Positions 50,357-59,704 of a stretch of 64,000 nucleotides of DNA are shown one piece after another. Location: positions 1 through 64,000 of the IMG/VR virus record IMGVR_UViG_3300027791_001841. One strand, 5' to 3'. This DNA comes from a virus. The notes under the pieces are model-generated. The model did not search any database. It saw nothing but the letters and a program-made list of their open reading frames with translations, and was not told where the DNA came from. The position numbers and the translations under genes were made by a program. Numbering within the stretch: position 1 is the stretch's first letter; the number at the start of each line of letters is the position of its first letter.

Positions 50357-51157
50357 ATGGATTATTACACTGTACTAGGCGTTAGCAAAAATGCTTCACA
50401 AGAAGAACTTAAGAAAGCATATAAGAAATCAAGTATGCAACATCACCCCGACAGGGGTGGTGATGAATCTAAGTTTAAAGAAATCAACGAAGCATACAGC
50501 ACTCTAAAAGATCCCGTTAAAAGACAGCAGTACGACAGTCCTCAGCCACAGGGGTTCGAGCAAAACTATGGCAACTTCAACGATATATTTGGTAGTATGT
50601 TCGGCCAAGGGTTCCAACAACAACAAAGACGTCCTCAAAATAGACAAGTTGACATTGCAATTGACCTAACACTAGAAGAAGTGTTTGAAGGTAAACAGAT
50701 TGCAATGGAAATCCAACTACCAACCGGTAGAACTAAATTAATCGATATTAATATTCCAGCAGGAGCCGATCACGGTCATACTGTCAGATATGCAGGAATG
50801 GGCGATAATTCTGTTCCAAACATTGCACCAGGCGACTTAATGGTGCATATTCGCATTCGCAATCACCGAGACTATCAACGTCACGGTGATAATATACTAT
50901 GTGAGAAAAAAATGCTTGTGTGGGATTTAATGTTAGGATCAACTGTAGACATTACAACACTATCAGGCAGACAGTTAAGACTTAATATACCCGCTGGCTC
51001 ACAACCTGATACAACATTAAGCTGTAACGGAGAAGGACTACCAAACATAAAAACAGGAAGGAAAGGCAACTTACTAGTTAGAATTAAAGCAATTGTTCCA
51101 TCTAACCTAACACCAGAACAACGAAAAAAGATTATGGAAGTAAAACATGGATTATAA
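50357..51157 (+). CDS. dnaJ: DnaJ-family co-chaperone without zinc finger
   Basis: This 266-residue protein has an N-terminal J domain with HPD at residues 30-32, which stimulates DnaK ATPase, then a Gly/Phe/Gln-rich linker (about 66-98) and a C-terminal peptide-binding domain (VDIAIDLTLEEVFEGKQ, GRKGNLLVRI). The Cys-rich zinc centre is absent, as in CbpA-type J proteins. It is followed by peptide deformylase and a Clp ATPase in one overlapping operon, so the phage carries a small protein-quality module. Confidence 0.9.
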   Translation: MDYYTVLGVSKNASQEELKKAYKKSSMQHHPDRGGDESKFKEINEAYSTLKDPVKRQQYDSPQPQGFEQNYGNFNDIFGSMFGQGFQQQQRRPQNRQVDIAIDLTLEEVFEGKQIAMEIQLPTGRTKLIDINIPAGADHGHTVRYAGMGDNSVPNIAPGDLMVHIRIRNHRDYQRHGDNILCEKKMLVWDLMLGSTVDITTLSGRQLRLNIPAGSQPDTTLSCNGEGLPNIKTGRKGNLLVRIKAIVPSNLTPEQRKKIMEVKHGL

Positions 51158-51671
51158 ATTAGATTTAGATTATAAGTTAGGTATGCATCAATCGTTAAAA
51201 GAACAAAGCGATATATGGGATTTTGAAAAAGAAGAGTTAGATCCTGAAGAACTCGAACATGATATGTGTAACTTTATGTTAAATCACAACGGCATTGGTC
51301 TTGCTGCTAATCAATTAAATATTAGAAAGAGAGTATTTACAATTGGCTCTCAAAATGTTCCAGGCTTTCCTGAACCATTTGCTGTTTTTAATCCTGTAAT
51401 TTTAGAATCCAGCGAAGATAAAGTTTTGCAGAAAGAAGGATGTTTGAGTTTTCCAGGACTATGGTTGCATTTAAAAAGACCCAAGTCAATTATAGCACAA
51501 TATCAAAACTCTAAAGGCGTAACAAAAGAAGCAAAAATTGAAGGATACCTTGCTACATGCTTTCAACACGAATTAGATCACCTAAATGGCATTTGTTTCG
51601 TTGACAAAGTGGGGCGATTGAAGTTACAATTAGCTATGACGAAATTAAAAAAGAGATTAAAAAAACAATGA
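51147..51671 (+). CDS. def: Peptide deformylase
   Basis: This 174-residue protein removes formyl groups from new protein N-termini. All three motifs are complete: GIGLAANQ near residue 49, EGCLS with metal ligand C99, and QHELDHLNG with H141, H145 and catalytic E142. Phage deformylases are known from marine phages and may speed processing of viral or host proteins. It overlaps dnaJ by 11 bases and the Clp gene by four. Confidence 0.95.
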   Translation: MDYKLDLDYKLGMHQSLKEQSDIWDFEKEELDPEELEHDMCNFMLNHNGIGLAANQLNIRKRVFTIGSQNVPGFPEPFAVFNPVILESSEDKVLQKEGCLSFPGLWLHLKRPKSIIAQYQNSKGVTKEAKIEGYLATCFQHELDHLNGICFVDKVGRLKLQLAMTKLKKRLKKQ

Positions 51672-54025
51672 TTGAACCTAGTAAACAACTACAAGCAATT
51701 TTTGACTCATCAGTTAGTATTGCACAAAAGTATACACATACCAACATTACTATTGAACACTTAGTATGTGCTATTTTTAGTGATACTGAAACCGCAGCAG
51801 GACTACAAGAGTTTGGTGCCGATGTTGATTTTATTAAAACTAACTTAGAGCACTATCTAAAAAATAATTTAGCTGATATTACATCTAACGATCCACAAAT
51901 TGTACCTAAAAAAACTGCATCAGTCGAACGTGTTTTAAATAGATGCTTTACACAAGTGTTATTCAGTGGACGTAATCAAATTGAAACAGCTGATGTTATT
52001 ATTAGTGTTATGAGTGAAAAGAATTCTTTTGCATTTTACTTCTTATCAAAAGGCGGAATTAATAAAGAAAAATTTGTCCAGCATTTCCAAAAGCATCACG
52101 TAAACAACGAAGAATTTTTTGAAGGCGACGAAGGAGAAGTTAATTTGAGTCCAGATCAGCTTGACAGGATTATTAATCAATTCTGTACTAACTTATCTAT
52201 GAAAGCTAAACAGCGTGTAATTGATCCTGTTATCGGGCGTGATGATGAAATTGAAAAAATTGAATTAGTACTAGCTAGACGTAATAAAGCAAATGTACTA
52301 ATGGTTGGTGATCCAGGAGTTGGTAAAACTGCTATTGCAGAAGGCCTTGCACGTAAGATTTTTGAAAAGAAAGTTCCTAAGTTTATTCAAGACCACCTTG
52401 TGTTTAGTTTAGATATTAGTGCATTAGTTGCTGGTAGTAAATATAGAGGCGACTTTGAAGAACGTATTAAAGCAGTATTAACAGCATTAGAACGCAAAGG
52501 TAATATTATTTTGTTCATCGACGAAGCACATATGATGAGCGGAGCTGGATCAGCATCACAAGGTTCAAACGATCTTGCTAACATGTTAAAGCCTGCACTT
52601 ACTAAAGGCAACATGAAAGTTATTGCTTCAACTACTTGGGAAGAGTATCGCAAGTACTTTGAAAAGGATCGTGCATTAATGCGTCGATTCCAACGTGTAA
52701 CTGTTGATGAACCTACACCTGAACTTACTGTAAAGATTATTAGAGGACTACGCAAGTACTATGAGCAACATCATAATGTTAAAATTACTGATGATGCTAT
52801 CCAACAAGCAGTAAATCTTTCAATTAAATATATGGCTGATAAGAAATTACCAGACAAAGCAATTGATATTATTGATTGTGCATCTGCAAGGTACAAACTT
52901 AATGATGCTAAAGAAAATGAAGGCATCGTTCAGTTAGTTGATATTGAACAAGTTACATTTGAACTTTCTAAAATGATCAGTATGCCTTTAGAAACTGTAT
53001 CACAAAAAGAAAGTGGTAACCTTGCAGGACTTGATGTTGCTATGAAGAAAGCAGTGTTTGGACAAGATACCGCAGTTGAATCTATTCTTGATAAAATCTT
53101 TGTTGCACAAAGTGGAATGAAAGATCCTAATAAACCTATTGGTAGCTTTTTATTCTTAGGCCCAACTGGCACAGGTAAAACTGAAACTGCAAAATCACTT
53201 GCTGATAAAATGGGCATGACACTTATTAGATTTGATATGAGTGAATACCAAGAAAAGCATAGTGTTGCAAGATTAATTGGTGCGCCTCCAGGGTACGTAG
53301 GTTACGATGATGATGCTGGACAGCTAATTAATAAACTACAAGAAACTCCTAATGCAGTATTACTATTAGACGAAATTGAAAAAGCACATAAGGATGTATC
53401 AAATATTTTGTTACAATTTATGGATAATGGATTTGTTACAGGCTCAAATGGTAAGAAAGCAGACGGACGTAATACTATTCTTATTATGACATCAAACTTA
53501 GGTGCTGCTGATAACGAATCAAAACTTATTGGTTTTGCTGACAATGAAAAAGATACTGAAGACGATAAAGCAGTTAAAAAGTTCTTTGCTCCAGAGTTTA
53601 GAAATAGACTTGATGGCACTGTTAAATTTGCTAAACTTTCTAAAACTGTTGTTAAGAGCATTGTTGGTAAATTTATTGCTGAACTTAATACTCAACTCAA
53701 AGAGAAAAACATTTTAATTACATTAGATAAAGATGCTGTTGACTGGGTAGCAAAGAAAGGTTACAATCCTAAGATGGGTGCAAGACCGTTAGCAAGAGTT
53801 ATTGATACTAATATTAAAACGCCTCTAAGTCGAAGAGTGCTGTTTGGTGATTTAGCAGAGGGTGGCAAAGTTGCTGTTAGCATTGTAAATGATACACCTG
53901 AATTTAAAGTAACGCCGATGCCAAAGCCTTTAACTAAAGATCAACGTAAAGCAAAAAAGTTAGAAGCTAAAGCTAAAATTGAAGAGGCTACTAAGAGTGT
54001 TACAGAAACCCAAGATAACCAATAA
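51668..54025 (+). CDS. clpA: ClpA-like AAA+ unfoldase
   Basis: This 785-residue protein has a Clp N-domain (about 1-145), a first AAA+ module with Walker A GDPGVGKT near residue 213, and a second with GPTGTGKT near residue 497. There is no ClpB-type middle coiled coil, so it is ClpA-like. At the position of the ClpP-docking IGL loop of E. coli ClpA it has IGF (near residue 621), which fits the (I/L/V)-G-(F/L) consensus, so it could feed proteins to host ClpP. The C-terminal 30 residues are basic and helical. It may change which host proteins are degraded. Confidence 0.9.
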   Translation: MIEPSKQLQAIFDSSVSIAQKYTHTNITIEHLVCAIFSDTETAAGLQEFGADVDFIKTNLEHYLKNNLADITSNDPQIVPKKTASVERVLNRCFTQVLFSGRNQIETADVIISVMSEKNSFAFYFLSKGGINKEKFVQHFQKHHVNNEEFFEGDEGEVNLSPDQLDRIINQFCTNLSMKAKQRVIDPVIGRDDEIEKIELVLARRNKANVLMVGDPGVGKTAIAEGLARKIFEKKVPKFIQDHLVFSLDISALVAGSKYRGDFEERIKAVLTALERKGNIILFIDEAHMMSGAGSASQGSNDLANMLKPALTKGNMKVIASTTWEEYRKYFEKDRALMRRFQRVTVDEPTPELTVKIIRGLRKYYEQHHNVKITDDAIQQAVNLSIKYMADKKLPDKAIDIIDCASARYKLNDAKENEGIVQLVDIEQVTFELSKMISMPLETVSQKESGNLAGLDVAMKKAVFGQDTAVESILDKIFVAQSGMKDPNKPIGSFLFLGPTGTGKTETAKSLADKMGMTLIRFDMSEYQEKHSVARLIGAPPGYVGYDDDAGQLINKLQETPNAVLLLDEIEKAHKDVSNILLQFMDNGFVTGSNGKKADGRNTILIMTSNLGAADNESKLIGFADNEKDTEDDKAVKKFFAPEFRNRLDGTVKFAKLSKTVVKSIVGKFIAELNTQLKEKNILITLDKDAVDWVAKKGYNPKMGARPLARVIDTNIKTPLSRRVLFGDLAEGGKVAVSIVNDTPEFKVTPMPKPLTKDQRKAKKLEAKAKIEEATKSVTETQDNQ

Positions 54026-54710
54026 GAAATTTTATAATAAGTTTATATATAAAGTTAGTTTAAAGTTGCCGGGAGCTCGCGCTCTTCGGCTGCTTTCATA
54101 CGCTCAAATTATTAACTTTATTTCTGTTCCACCGCCACATAGCCATTATCAACCTGATCCTAATCGAGGCTATATGGACTGGAGAGTAAAAGTAGGCAAT
54201 ACAATACACAACAACGCCAAAACTTGGTCTAAAATTATATCTTTATTTTCTGGAGTGCCAAAAAAAGATCTTTCGTTTCGAGTTGAAGGTGAAAGTGTAG
54301 ACGTATATACAAACGATGTTAGTTTATATAATGAAGTAAGCCAGCAATTTAATGATATAACACTCCAAAGATCGCAACCTGCTGCTGGTATGGAAGACAT
54401 TCTACTTAATAGTACAAGAGAGATATTTGTAGATAAATTGCCGTATGGTCGATATAATTATCGAGTTGATTTAAAGTGGCCAACTAAATTAGCATGGGAC
54501 GATATAGATAAATTATGCAATTTTTTTGAAGCACAACGTCCACGTATTACATTTACAGAATCTATTAAAAAATGGTTTTATGTTAATCGCCCTTATATGC
54601 AGACTCGAAGATACATCTATGTACAAGACGAACAAACATTAATGTTACTTAAATTAAGGTGTTCTGACAATATAGGCACAGTTTGTAAATATGTAGAAAC
54701 AGGTAAATAG
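53997..54710 (+). CDS. Conserved phage protein of unknown function
   Basis: This protein of about 237 residues is basic and mixed alpha/beta with many Tyr, Trp and Arg residues (YMDWRVKVGNTIHN, RYNYRVDLKWPTKLAW, YVNRPYMQTRRYIYV). I do not recognise it. The start is uncertain: a GTG at 53997 with AAGAGG nine bases before, or a TTG at 53979; both lie inside the clpA end. The last codons overlap the late-type motif of the next gene. Confidence 0.6.
   Translation: MLQKPKITNKKFYNKFIYKVSLKLPGARALRLLSYAQIINFISVPPPHSHYQPDPNRGYMDWRVKVGNTIHNNAKTWSKIISLFSGVPKKDLSFRVEGESVDVYTNDVSLYNEVSQQFNDITLQRSQPAAGMEDILLNSTREIFVDKLPYGRYNYRVDLKWPTKLAWDDIDKLCNFFEAQRPRITFTESIKKWFYVNRPYMQTRRYIYVQDEQTLMLLKLRCSDNIGTVCKYVETGK
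54704..54709 (+). promoter_or_regulatory. Late-type TAAATA motif, five bases before ATG
   Basis: TAAATAGTAGTATG at 54704-54717 puts the ATG five bases after the motif. The TAG within it is the stop codon of the upstream gene. The identical 14 bases occur at 20517 and 59304. Confidence 0.55.
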
Positions 54711-54714
54711 TAGT

Positions 54715-55077
54715 ATGAGTAATGAGAGTAGACAATTATTAGGCCTAATTGATTCGGTAGTATCCGACTCAGCGTATACGTACGGGTCTAAATCAAAAGG
54801 CGCAGGGTATCATCGTAATAACGACGGTGTACATACTGTAGCTTATCAAGTGAACGCCTTCACTGGAACTATTAAAATCCAGGGAACATTAGCCGAAGAT
54901 CCAGGTGATAATGACTGGGTAGATGTAATTGAATGGGGTGGAGATAGTGCATACTACTCTGCTAATGATTCAACAGATTACATTGGTACACAGACCTTTA
55001 CAGGTAAATTTATCTGGTTACGTGTAGGACATAATGTACAAGACGGGCGTATTATCCAAGTTCTTTATAACTATTAA
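54715..55077 (+). CDS. Probable virion structural protein
   Basis: This 120-residue protein is beta-rich with aromatic strands (TVAYQVNAFTGTIKIQGTL, WVDVIEWGGDS, GKFIWLRVGHNVQDGRIIQV), like a small jelly-roll or baseplate-associated domain. It has no Shine-Dalgarno and a late-type motif exactly five bases before the ATG. Similar short proteins are seen in T4-like marine phages near head genes. Confidence 0.62.
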   Translation: MSNESRQLLGLIDSVVSDSAYTYGSKSKGAGYHRNNDGVHTVAYQVNAFTGTIKIQGTLAEDPGDNDWVDVIEWGGDSAYYSANDSTDYIGTQTFTGKFIWLRVGHNVQDGRIIQVLYNY

Positions 55078-55091
55078 GTTTGCATTAAACA

Positions 55092-55099
55092 GCTAAATA
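55092..55099 (+). promoter_or_regulatory. Late-type promoter motif GCTAAATA
   Basis: GCTAAATA lies 28 bases before the ATG at 55128, with AAAGGA between. The 14 bases TAAATACAGTATAA that it begins also occur at 49716. Confidence 0.55.
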
Positions 55100-55127
55100 C
55101 AGTATAACTCTATTAAAGGATTATACT

Positions 55128-56273
55128 ATGCGGGATCTATTGAACAAACTTAAACTACTAGAAAGTGCTGTAATCGATACAGAAACTTTTGCTGTTGAAG
55201 AAACAGAAGTGTCATCTGAAATAAGAGACAAAATTGGTGCGTGGATTGCTACGTTTGACACATACATTGGTGGCAATGGCGACACATTACCAGAAGGCTA
55301 TTTGCAGTGGGCATTAAACTCAGGCATCACTACAGACTTTGTTGAAACTAATGAAGCTGACGCAATGATAAAAAAACATGGCGAAGATAAATTTGAAAAC
55401 GATCCGATGTCATTTATTGATGAGATGCCAATCACAAAAGCATGTATAGATGAGCTTGAAGCAATTACAGGCAATGATGACCTTGAAGATAACGCAAAAA
55501 TAATTGATCAGGTAATGAATAGTGACGGTAATGAATCAGTGAGTGTAAAAGCAACTGAAGATAAAAACAAACCTGGACAGGGTGCATTAGATAAATTTAG
55601 AGAGTTGCATAGAAAAAGTATTGGTTCAAATGATGACGAAGTTGTTTTGAAAGAGTTAATTGAAGTAATTAATGACGATTCTTTATTCGCAGATGAATTT
55701 ACAGCACTTAGAGCGTTTACTAGTCCATCACAGTATGACGACTCAGAGATAGTGACAGTACAAGATATCCCTGGAAATACTCCTGATGAAAAAATTGAGA
55801 CACTTCTAAAAGCAATAGATGATGATTCATGGGTAGAAAGTTTTGCTGAAATGTTAATGAAAGATTTTAGCATGGGAGAAAATACCAATCAAGAATTTGA
55901 TAGAATTAAAGAACTTGCCGGTGCAAGTATTGATGAAACATATGATGACGATGATGCATTCTACGAAGCGTACGGTGAGATGTGGTTCAACGAAGATGAA
56001 ATTATAGACGAAGCAGAGTATCAAGGACGCAAAGTTAAACTTGGCAAGCCAATGCAAGGTGATGTTAAGAAGTTTAAAGTTTATGTTAAAGATCCTAAAA
56101 CAGGTAATGTTAAAAAAGTAAACTTTGGTCACGGCGGAAGTAGTGTTAAAGGTAAAGCTATGAGCATTAAAAAGAATAATCCAAAAAGACGCAAGAGCTT
56201 TAGAGCAAGACACAACTGTGATAATCCAGGACCGCGTACTAAAGCACGTTACTGGTCATGTAGGAAGTGGTAA
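55128..56273 (+). CDS. Virion-associated protein with C-terminal basic DUF5872-like domain
   Basis: This 381-residue protein starts with a short helix (MRDLLNKLKLLE), followed by an acidic helical body. The last 85 residues are a basic, Cys-containing domain (KKFKVYVKDPKTGNVKKVNF, then RRKSFRARHNCDNPGP and RYWSCRKW), which I recall as DUF5872 in T4-like cyanophages. It is the first of a run of conserved genes with short helical N-termini, perhaps head or prohead components. Function unknown. Confidence 0.7.
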   Translation: MRDLLNKLKLLESAVIDTETFAVEETEVSSEIRDKIGAWIATFDTYIGGNGDTLPEGYLQWALNSGITTDFVETNEADAMIKKHGEDKFENDPMSFIDEMPITKACIDELEAITGNDDLEDNAKIIDQVMNSDGNESVSVKATEDKNKPGQGALDKFRELHRKSIGSNDDEVVLKELIEVINDDSLFADEFTALRAFTSPSQYDDSEIVTVQDIPGNTPDEKIETLLKAIDDDSWVESFAEMLMKDFSMGENTNQEFDRIKELAGASIDETYDDDDAFYEAYGEMWFNEDEIIDEAEYQGRKVKLGKPMQGDVKKFKVYVKDPKTGNVKKVNFGHGGSSVKGKAMSIKKNNPKRRKSFRARHNCDNPGPRTKARYWSCRKW

Positions 56274-56274
56274 T

Positions 56275-56613
56275 ATGTTATTAAACGAACTATTCTCAAG
56301 TATTGGTAGAGCAGAACACGAACGTGAAGAAGTTAATTGGCATGACGACTTAAGAGTCTTTATTGACAATGACAACGAAGCAATGACCAACGTGTTATTT
56401 CCTGCTATTAAGAAACATCAAAAATTTAAAGGTCACCCAAACGCATATAAAATTTATATTAGACCTTTAGAAAAGTGCAAAGAAATGTACTGCAATAAAT
56501 TTGATATTCAAAACCCTGAAGAAAAGTTCACTAGAGAAAACCTTATTTCACTTGCTAGAGCAATGGCTAAGGAACAAGACGAACATATAGAGAATGGTGA
56601 TTATGAGAATTAG
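56275..56613 (+). CDS. Conserved phage protein
   Basis: This 112-residue helical protein begins MLLNELFSSIGRAEHE, an N-terminus like that of the protein at 59315 (MLLSELF). It carries a HDDLRVFIDNDNEAMTNVLFP segment and an acidic C-terminus. The ATG at 56275 follows the previous stop by one base. Similar proteins occur in T4-like cyanophages. Function unknown. Confidence 0.65.
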   Translation: MLLNELFSSIGRAEHEREEVNWHDDLRVFIDNDNEAMTNVLFPAIKKHQKFKGHPNAYKIYIRPLEKCKEMYCNKFDIQNPEEKFTRENLISLARAMAKEQDEHIENGDYEN

Positions 56614-57217
56614 AGATCTATTTGAAGCTGCTGGAGACAAGCATGTGTCTTTTTGCTTTGGACGTTTTAATCCACCTACCTTAGGTCATAAACAAGTGTT
56701 TGACACTTTAAAAAGTGTTGGTGGCGATTATAAAATCTATACTAGTCAAACCCAAAATAATAAAAAAGATCCCCTAGACTATGCTACTAAAGTAAATTTT
56801 ATTCGTAAAATACATCCTTCATATGCTGATAACGTAGTTGAAGATACAAACCTTAATACCATTCTTAAAGTAGCAGTATCGTTAGAAGACCAAAATTATA
56901 ATCATGTAACATTTGTTGCTGGTAGTGATAGAGTTGAAGCTATGGGCAAACTACTTAAAGATTATAACGGCAAAGAAGGCCCTCATGGGTATTATAATTT
57001 TGAAACAATCGATCTTAAATCCAGCGGTCAAAGAGAAGATGGTGCTGAAGGTGTAGAAGGTATTAGTGGTACACTAGCAAGAGCTGATGCTGCTAATAGT
57101 GATATAAATAAATTTGCACAACATACTGGTGCAGGTGAATTTGCTGACGAACTTTATAGCGCAGTAAGAAAAGGACTAGGTATTAAAGATGAAAACACAG
57201 GGGAAGACAATGAATAA
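56603..57217 (+). CDS. Nucleotidyltransferase-like protein (NadD/cytidylyltransferase fold)
   Basis: This 204-residue protein has FCFGRFNPPTLGHKQVF near residue 14. This is the (H/T)xGH nucleotide-binding motif of the cytidylyl/NMN-adenylyltransferase family, here TLGH. VTFVAGSDRVEAM matches the second nucleotide strand, and ISGTLARADA near residue 150 takes the place of the usual ISxTxxR motif. T4-like cyanophages have a similar gene within the same block of virion-associated genes. It may act on a nucleotide or be structural. It overlaps both neighbours. Confidence 0.75.
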   Translation: MRIRDLFEAAGDKHVSFCFGRFNPPTLGHKQVFDTLKSVGGDYKIYTSQTQNNKKDPLDYATKVNFIRKIHPSYADNVVEDTNLNTILKVAVSLEDQNYNHVTFVAGSDRVEAMGKLLKDYNGKEGPHGYYNFETIDLKSSGQREDGAEGVEGISGTLARADAANSDINKFAQHTGAGEFADELYSAVRKGLGIKDENTGEDNE

Positions 57218-58421
57218 TAAAATAAGAAATGAAGCTAGATCAAGTGCATCAGACCAAGCGGCAGCAGCTGGCGCTTATAATGGTGGCAAGAGTATCGGTA
57301 AGCAAAATAAAAAACCCGGGCAAATGAAACGTTCACAAGCAGATAAAGATGCTGGTGTTGCAAGGATGCGTGATGAAGATGAAGCCGCTAAAAAAGCACA
57401 AAGAGATAGATTTGCCGCAATGAAAAAAGAATCGTACACTCCTACAAAAGACAAAGATGATTACGATGCTAAAGCAAAGGTCTTACAAGGTATTCAGTTA
57501 GATCCTGAAACTTCAAAAGATCCAGAACTTAGAAAAGAATTAATTAAACGCAAAAACGCATTAGAAAAAGACAAGGCAAAACTTACAGATGCGTACGATC
57601 ATCCAGAAGGAGCGAAGCTATCACGTCTTGGTAGAATACTTATGGACAAAGCAATTACAACTAAAGACGATGCATTATCAAATGTACTGTCAAGAGTTGG
57701 AGACGAGCTAACACGTTATGGCGCACCAGGCGGAGCAAGAGATATTAAAGAGCTTGAGTCGAGAACAAAATTACCTCAAGCAAAAATTATGAAACTTATG
57801 TCATGGGCTGATTCACAAAAAGATGATAGCATATCTAAAGTTAAAGATCCTAAACCAAGCGATGAACCAGATGGAGAAGATGGAGAGTTTGACGAAGATA
57901 TGCAAGGTAAAGACAATATGGGCTTTACAGATAAACAAATTAAAATGGCATATGGTGTTCTAAACAACCCAAGATACAAGGGAGGTAACTATTCAGGTGC
58001 TGTTGAAGTGATTAACAAAATTGCACCCGGCCTTGCAGATCATCCTAGTGTTGCAAAAGCACTACAAAGAACAAATGAAGCAGTTAAAGAAAGTGCTAAC
58101 TTAACTGATAAAGAACTAGTAGACGCAGTGTTTAAAGCAATAGACCTAGCAAACAGTTTAGACGTACATTATGCTGTTGACAAAGTGGGCGAATTTGCAG
58201 AAGATCTGTATAGTGCAGTAAACGGCACAAATGAATCAGTGTGTTCAGAATGTAACAAGCCTAGATTTGTTGCTATGCCAGAGTCAATTCAAAAGCAATA
58301 CAGCACTGTTAACGAAGAAAAACAAAAAGGCGTTGACGGCAAAGTATGCTGGAAAGGCTACAAGCGTATGGGCACCAAGAAAAAAGGTGGCAAGACTGTA
58401 GACAACTGTGTTAAAATGTAA
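57210..58421 (+). CDS. Conserved phage protein with basic C-terminal motif
   Basis: This 403-residue protein is rich in Lys, Asp and Ala with mostly helical, partly disordered sequence. It has two repeats of a small module that ends in FA-DLYSAV, as in the upstream protein (FADELYSAV), and a C-terminal motif GVDGKVCWKGYKRMGTKKKG that is common in T4-like cyanophage virion proteins. A CxxC pair (VCSECNKPR) lies near residue 346. I suspect a head or prohead-scaffold role. The ATG at 57210 overlaps the previous gene. Confidence 0.65.
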   Translation: MNNKIRNEARSSASDQAAAAGAYNGGKSIGKQNKKPGQMKRSQADKDAGVARMRDEDEAAKKAQRDRFAAMKKESYTPTKDKDDYDAKAKVLQGIQLDPETSKDPELRKELIKRKNALEKDKAKLTDAYDHPEGAKLSRLGRILMDKAITTKDDALSNVLSRVGDELTRYGAPGGARDIKELESRTKLPQAKIMKLMSWADSQKDDSISKVKDPKPSDEPDGEDGEFDEDMQGKDNMGFTDKQIKMAYGVLNNPRYKGGNYSGAVEVINKIAPGLADHPSVAKALQRTNEAVKESANLTDKELVDAVFKAIDLANSLDVHYAVDKVGEFAEDLYSAVNGTNESVCSECNKPRFVAMPESIQKQYSTVNEEKQKGVDGKVCWKGYKRMGTKKKGGKTVDNCVKM

Positions 58422-58621
58422 TGACTGAACTAGACGATATTGTTAGACTTGCCGGCATTAATGAATTCAAAGGATATACTCCTTGGGAAGGCAGCAATAT
58501 TAGTATTAGTGGAAATGAAAAAGGCGAGCTAATGAAACAGCATGATATTAAACCAGGCACCCCTGAATGGTTTAAACTATGGTTTTCATTACCTAAGTTG
58601 ACAGGCGAAAAAGCGATATGA
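58421..58621 (+). CDS. Small conserved phage protein
   Basis: This 66-residue protein has LDDIVRLAGINEFKGYTPWE at the start and GTPEWFKLWFSLPKLTGE near the end. It overlaps both neighbours (TAATG at the start, ATGA at the end), which supports it as a real gene. No function is known; similar small proteins are found in cyanophage genomes. Confidence 0.6.
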   Translation: MTELDDIVRLAGINEFKGYTPWEGSNISISGNEKGELMKQHDIKPGTPEWFKLWFSLPKLTGEKAI

Positions 58622-59310
58622 AAATATCTGAAATAATGATTGAAGGTGACGGGCGTAAGAAAGGTATCCACGGCAAAGGTCATCCTAAGCGCAAAAAGCA
58701 ACAAGCTGCTATACATGCTAACGAAGCTGTTTTCATCAACATGATGAAATCTTTTATTGTAGAAAACTTTAAACTTAAAAACTTTACAGAAGAACTAGGA
58801 GAACTAGATCCTTCTACTGAAATATATATAGATATGGACGGAGTACTTGCAGACTTTTTTGGTGACTGGGCTAAACTAATGGGTGTAGATAGTTTCCGTG
58901 ATATTAAAGACCCTGGTCCTGCACTTGCAAAAATTAGAGCAACAGATGACTTTTGGTTAAAGTTACCATTACTTCCAGAAGCAAAAAAACTACTGTCATT
59001 AATTAAAGAAGTCAAAGGCGAATACAACATTTGTACAAGTCCGTTAGCAAATGATCCAAATTCAGAACCGCATAAGCGTGAATGGATTAAAAAGAATCTA
59101 GCATTTTTTCCACCTAAGAATATACACATTACACACGACAAGCCACAGTTTGCTAAAACAAACGATGGTGCACCTAATATATTAATTGATGATTACGGTG
59201 TTAACATTAATGCATGGGAAGCAGCTGGTGGTATTGGATTCAAACATAAAGATCATAAGTTTGAGCGCACAGCTAAAGAAATTAAACAACACATGCAGAA
59301 AGGTAAATAG
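58618..59310 (+). CDS. HAD-type 5'-nucleotidase-like protein
   Basis: This 230-residue protein has an N-terminal basic segment (about 1-65, with RKKGIHGKGHPKRKKQQ) and then a HAD phosphatase domain of the deoxyribonucleotidase type: IYIDMDGVLADF near residue 68, NICTSP near residue 138 and LIDDYGVNI near residue 188. It may dephosphorylate nucleotides from degraded host DNA, or be virion-bound. It is located in the same block as other conserved T4-like marine genes. Confidence 0.78.
   Translation: MKISEIMIEGDGRKKGIHGKGHPKRKKQQAAIHANEAVFINMMKSFIVENFKLKNFTEELGELDPSTEIYIDMDGVLADFFGDWAKLMGVDSFRDIKDPGPALAKIRATDDFWLKLPLLPEAKKLLSLIKEVKGEYNICTSPLANDPNSEPHKREWIKKNLAFFPPKNIHITHDKPQFAKTNDGAPNILIDDYGVNINAWEAAGGIGFKHKDHKFERTAKEIKQHMQKGK
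59304..59309 (+). promoter_or_regulatory. Late-type TAAATA motif, five bases before ATG
   Basis: TAAATAGTAGTATG at 59304-59317 includes the stop codon of the upstream gene and the ATG at 59315. It is identical over 17 bases, starting AGG, to the site at 54701. Confidence 0.55.
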
Positions 59311-59314
59311 TAGT

Positions 59315-59704
59315 ATGTTATTAAGTGAATTATTTGCAGTTAAGCTCGAAGCTAAAGTCGAAATGTGCTCAGAAGCATGTTGCGGTAAGCCTGTAACAGA
59401 ATGTTCTTGTGGACCAGACTGCAAACATTGTGACTGCTATGAAAAGAATAAAGGCGTAGAAGAAAGTGCTACAGCAGGCGCTACAGCAGCAGGAAACATT
59501 GCTAGTGTAGAAGCACCTCATTTAAGTCCAGGCAAAGCACGTGGTAAAAAGTCTTATACAGGCGACCCATGGGGCGGCAAATCAGGCACAAAAGCTCCAC
59601 CTCAACCTAAAGTAAAGCAACCAAAAGCTGCTAATGGAACAGCTAAAAATGGGCTCGATATGAAGGGCAACATTTTTGGTGGCGGCGCGGCGATAAAGAG
59701 ATAA
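59315..59704 (+). CDS. Cysteine-rich virion-associated protein
   Basis: This 129-residue protein has a dense Cys cluster at residues 14-37 (MCSEACCGKPV, then ECSCGPDCKHCDCYEK; nine Cys, one His), enough to bind two metal ions as in metallothionein-like or zinc-cluster proteins. The rest is low-complexity, Gly-, Lys- and Ala-rich. The N-terminus MLLSELF is like that at 56275. I recall the Cys cluster as a recurring tag in T4-like cyanophage proteins. Function unknown. Confidence 0.65.
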   Translation: MLLSELFAVKLEAKVEMCSEACCGKPVTECSCGPDCKHCDCYEKNKGVEESATAGATAAGNIASVEAPHLSPGKARGKKSYTGDPWGGKSGTKAPPQPKVKQPKAANGTAKNGLDMKGNIFGGGAAIKR

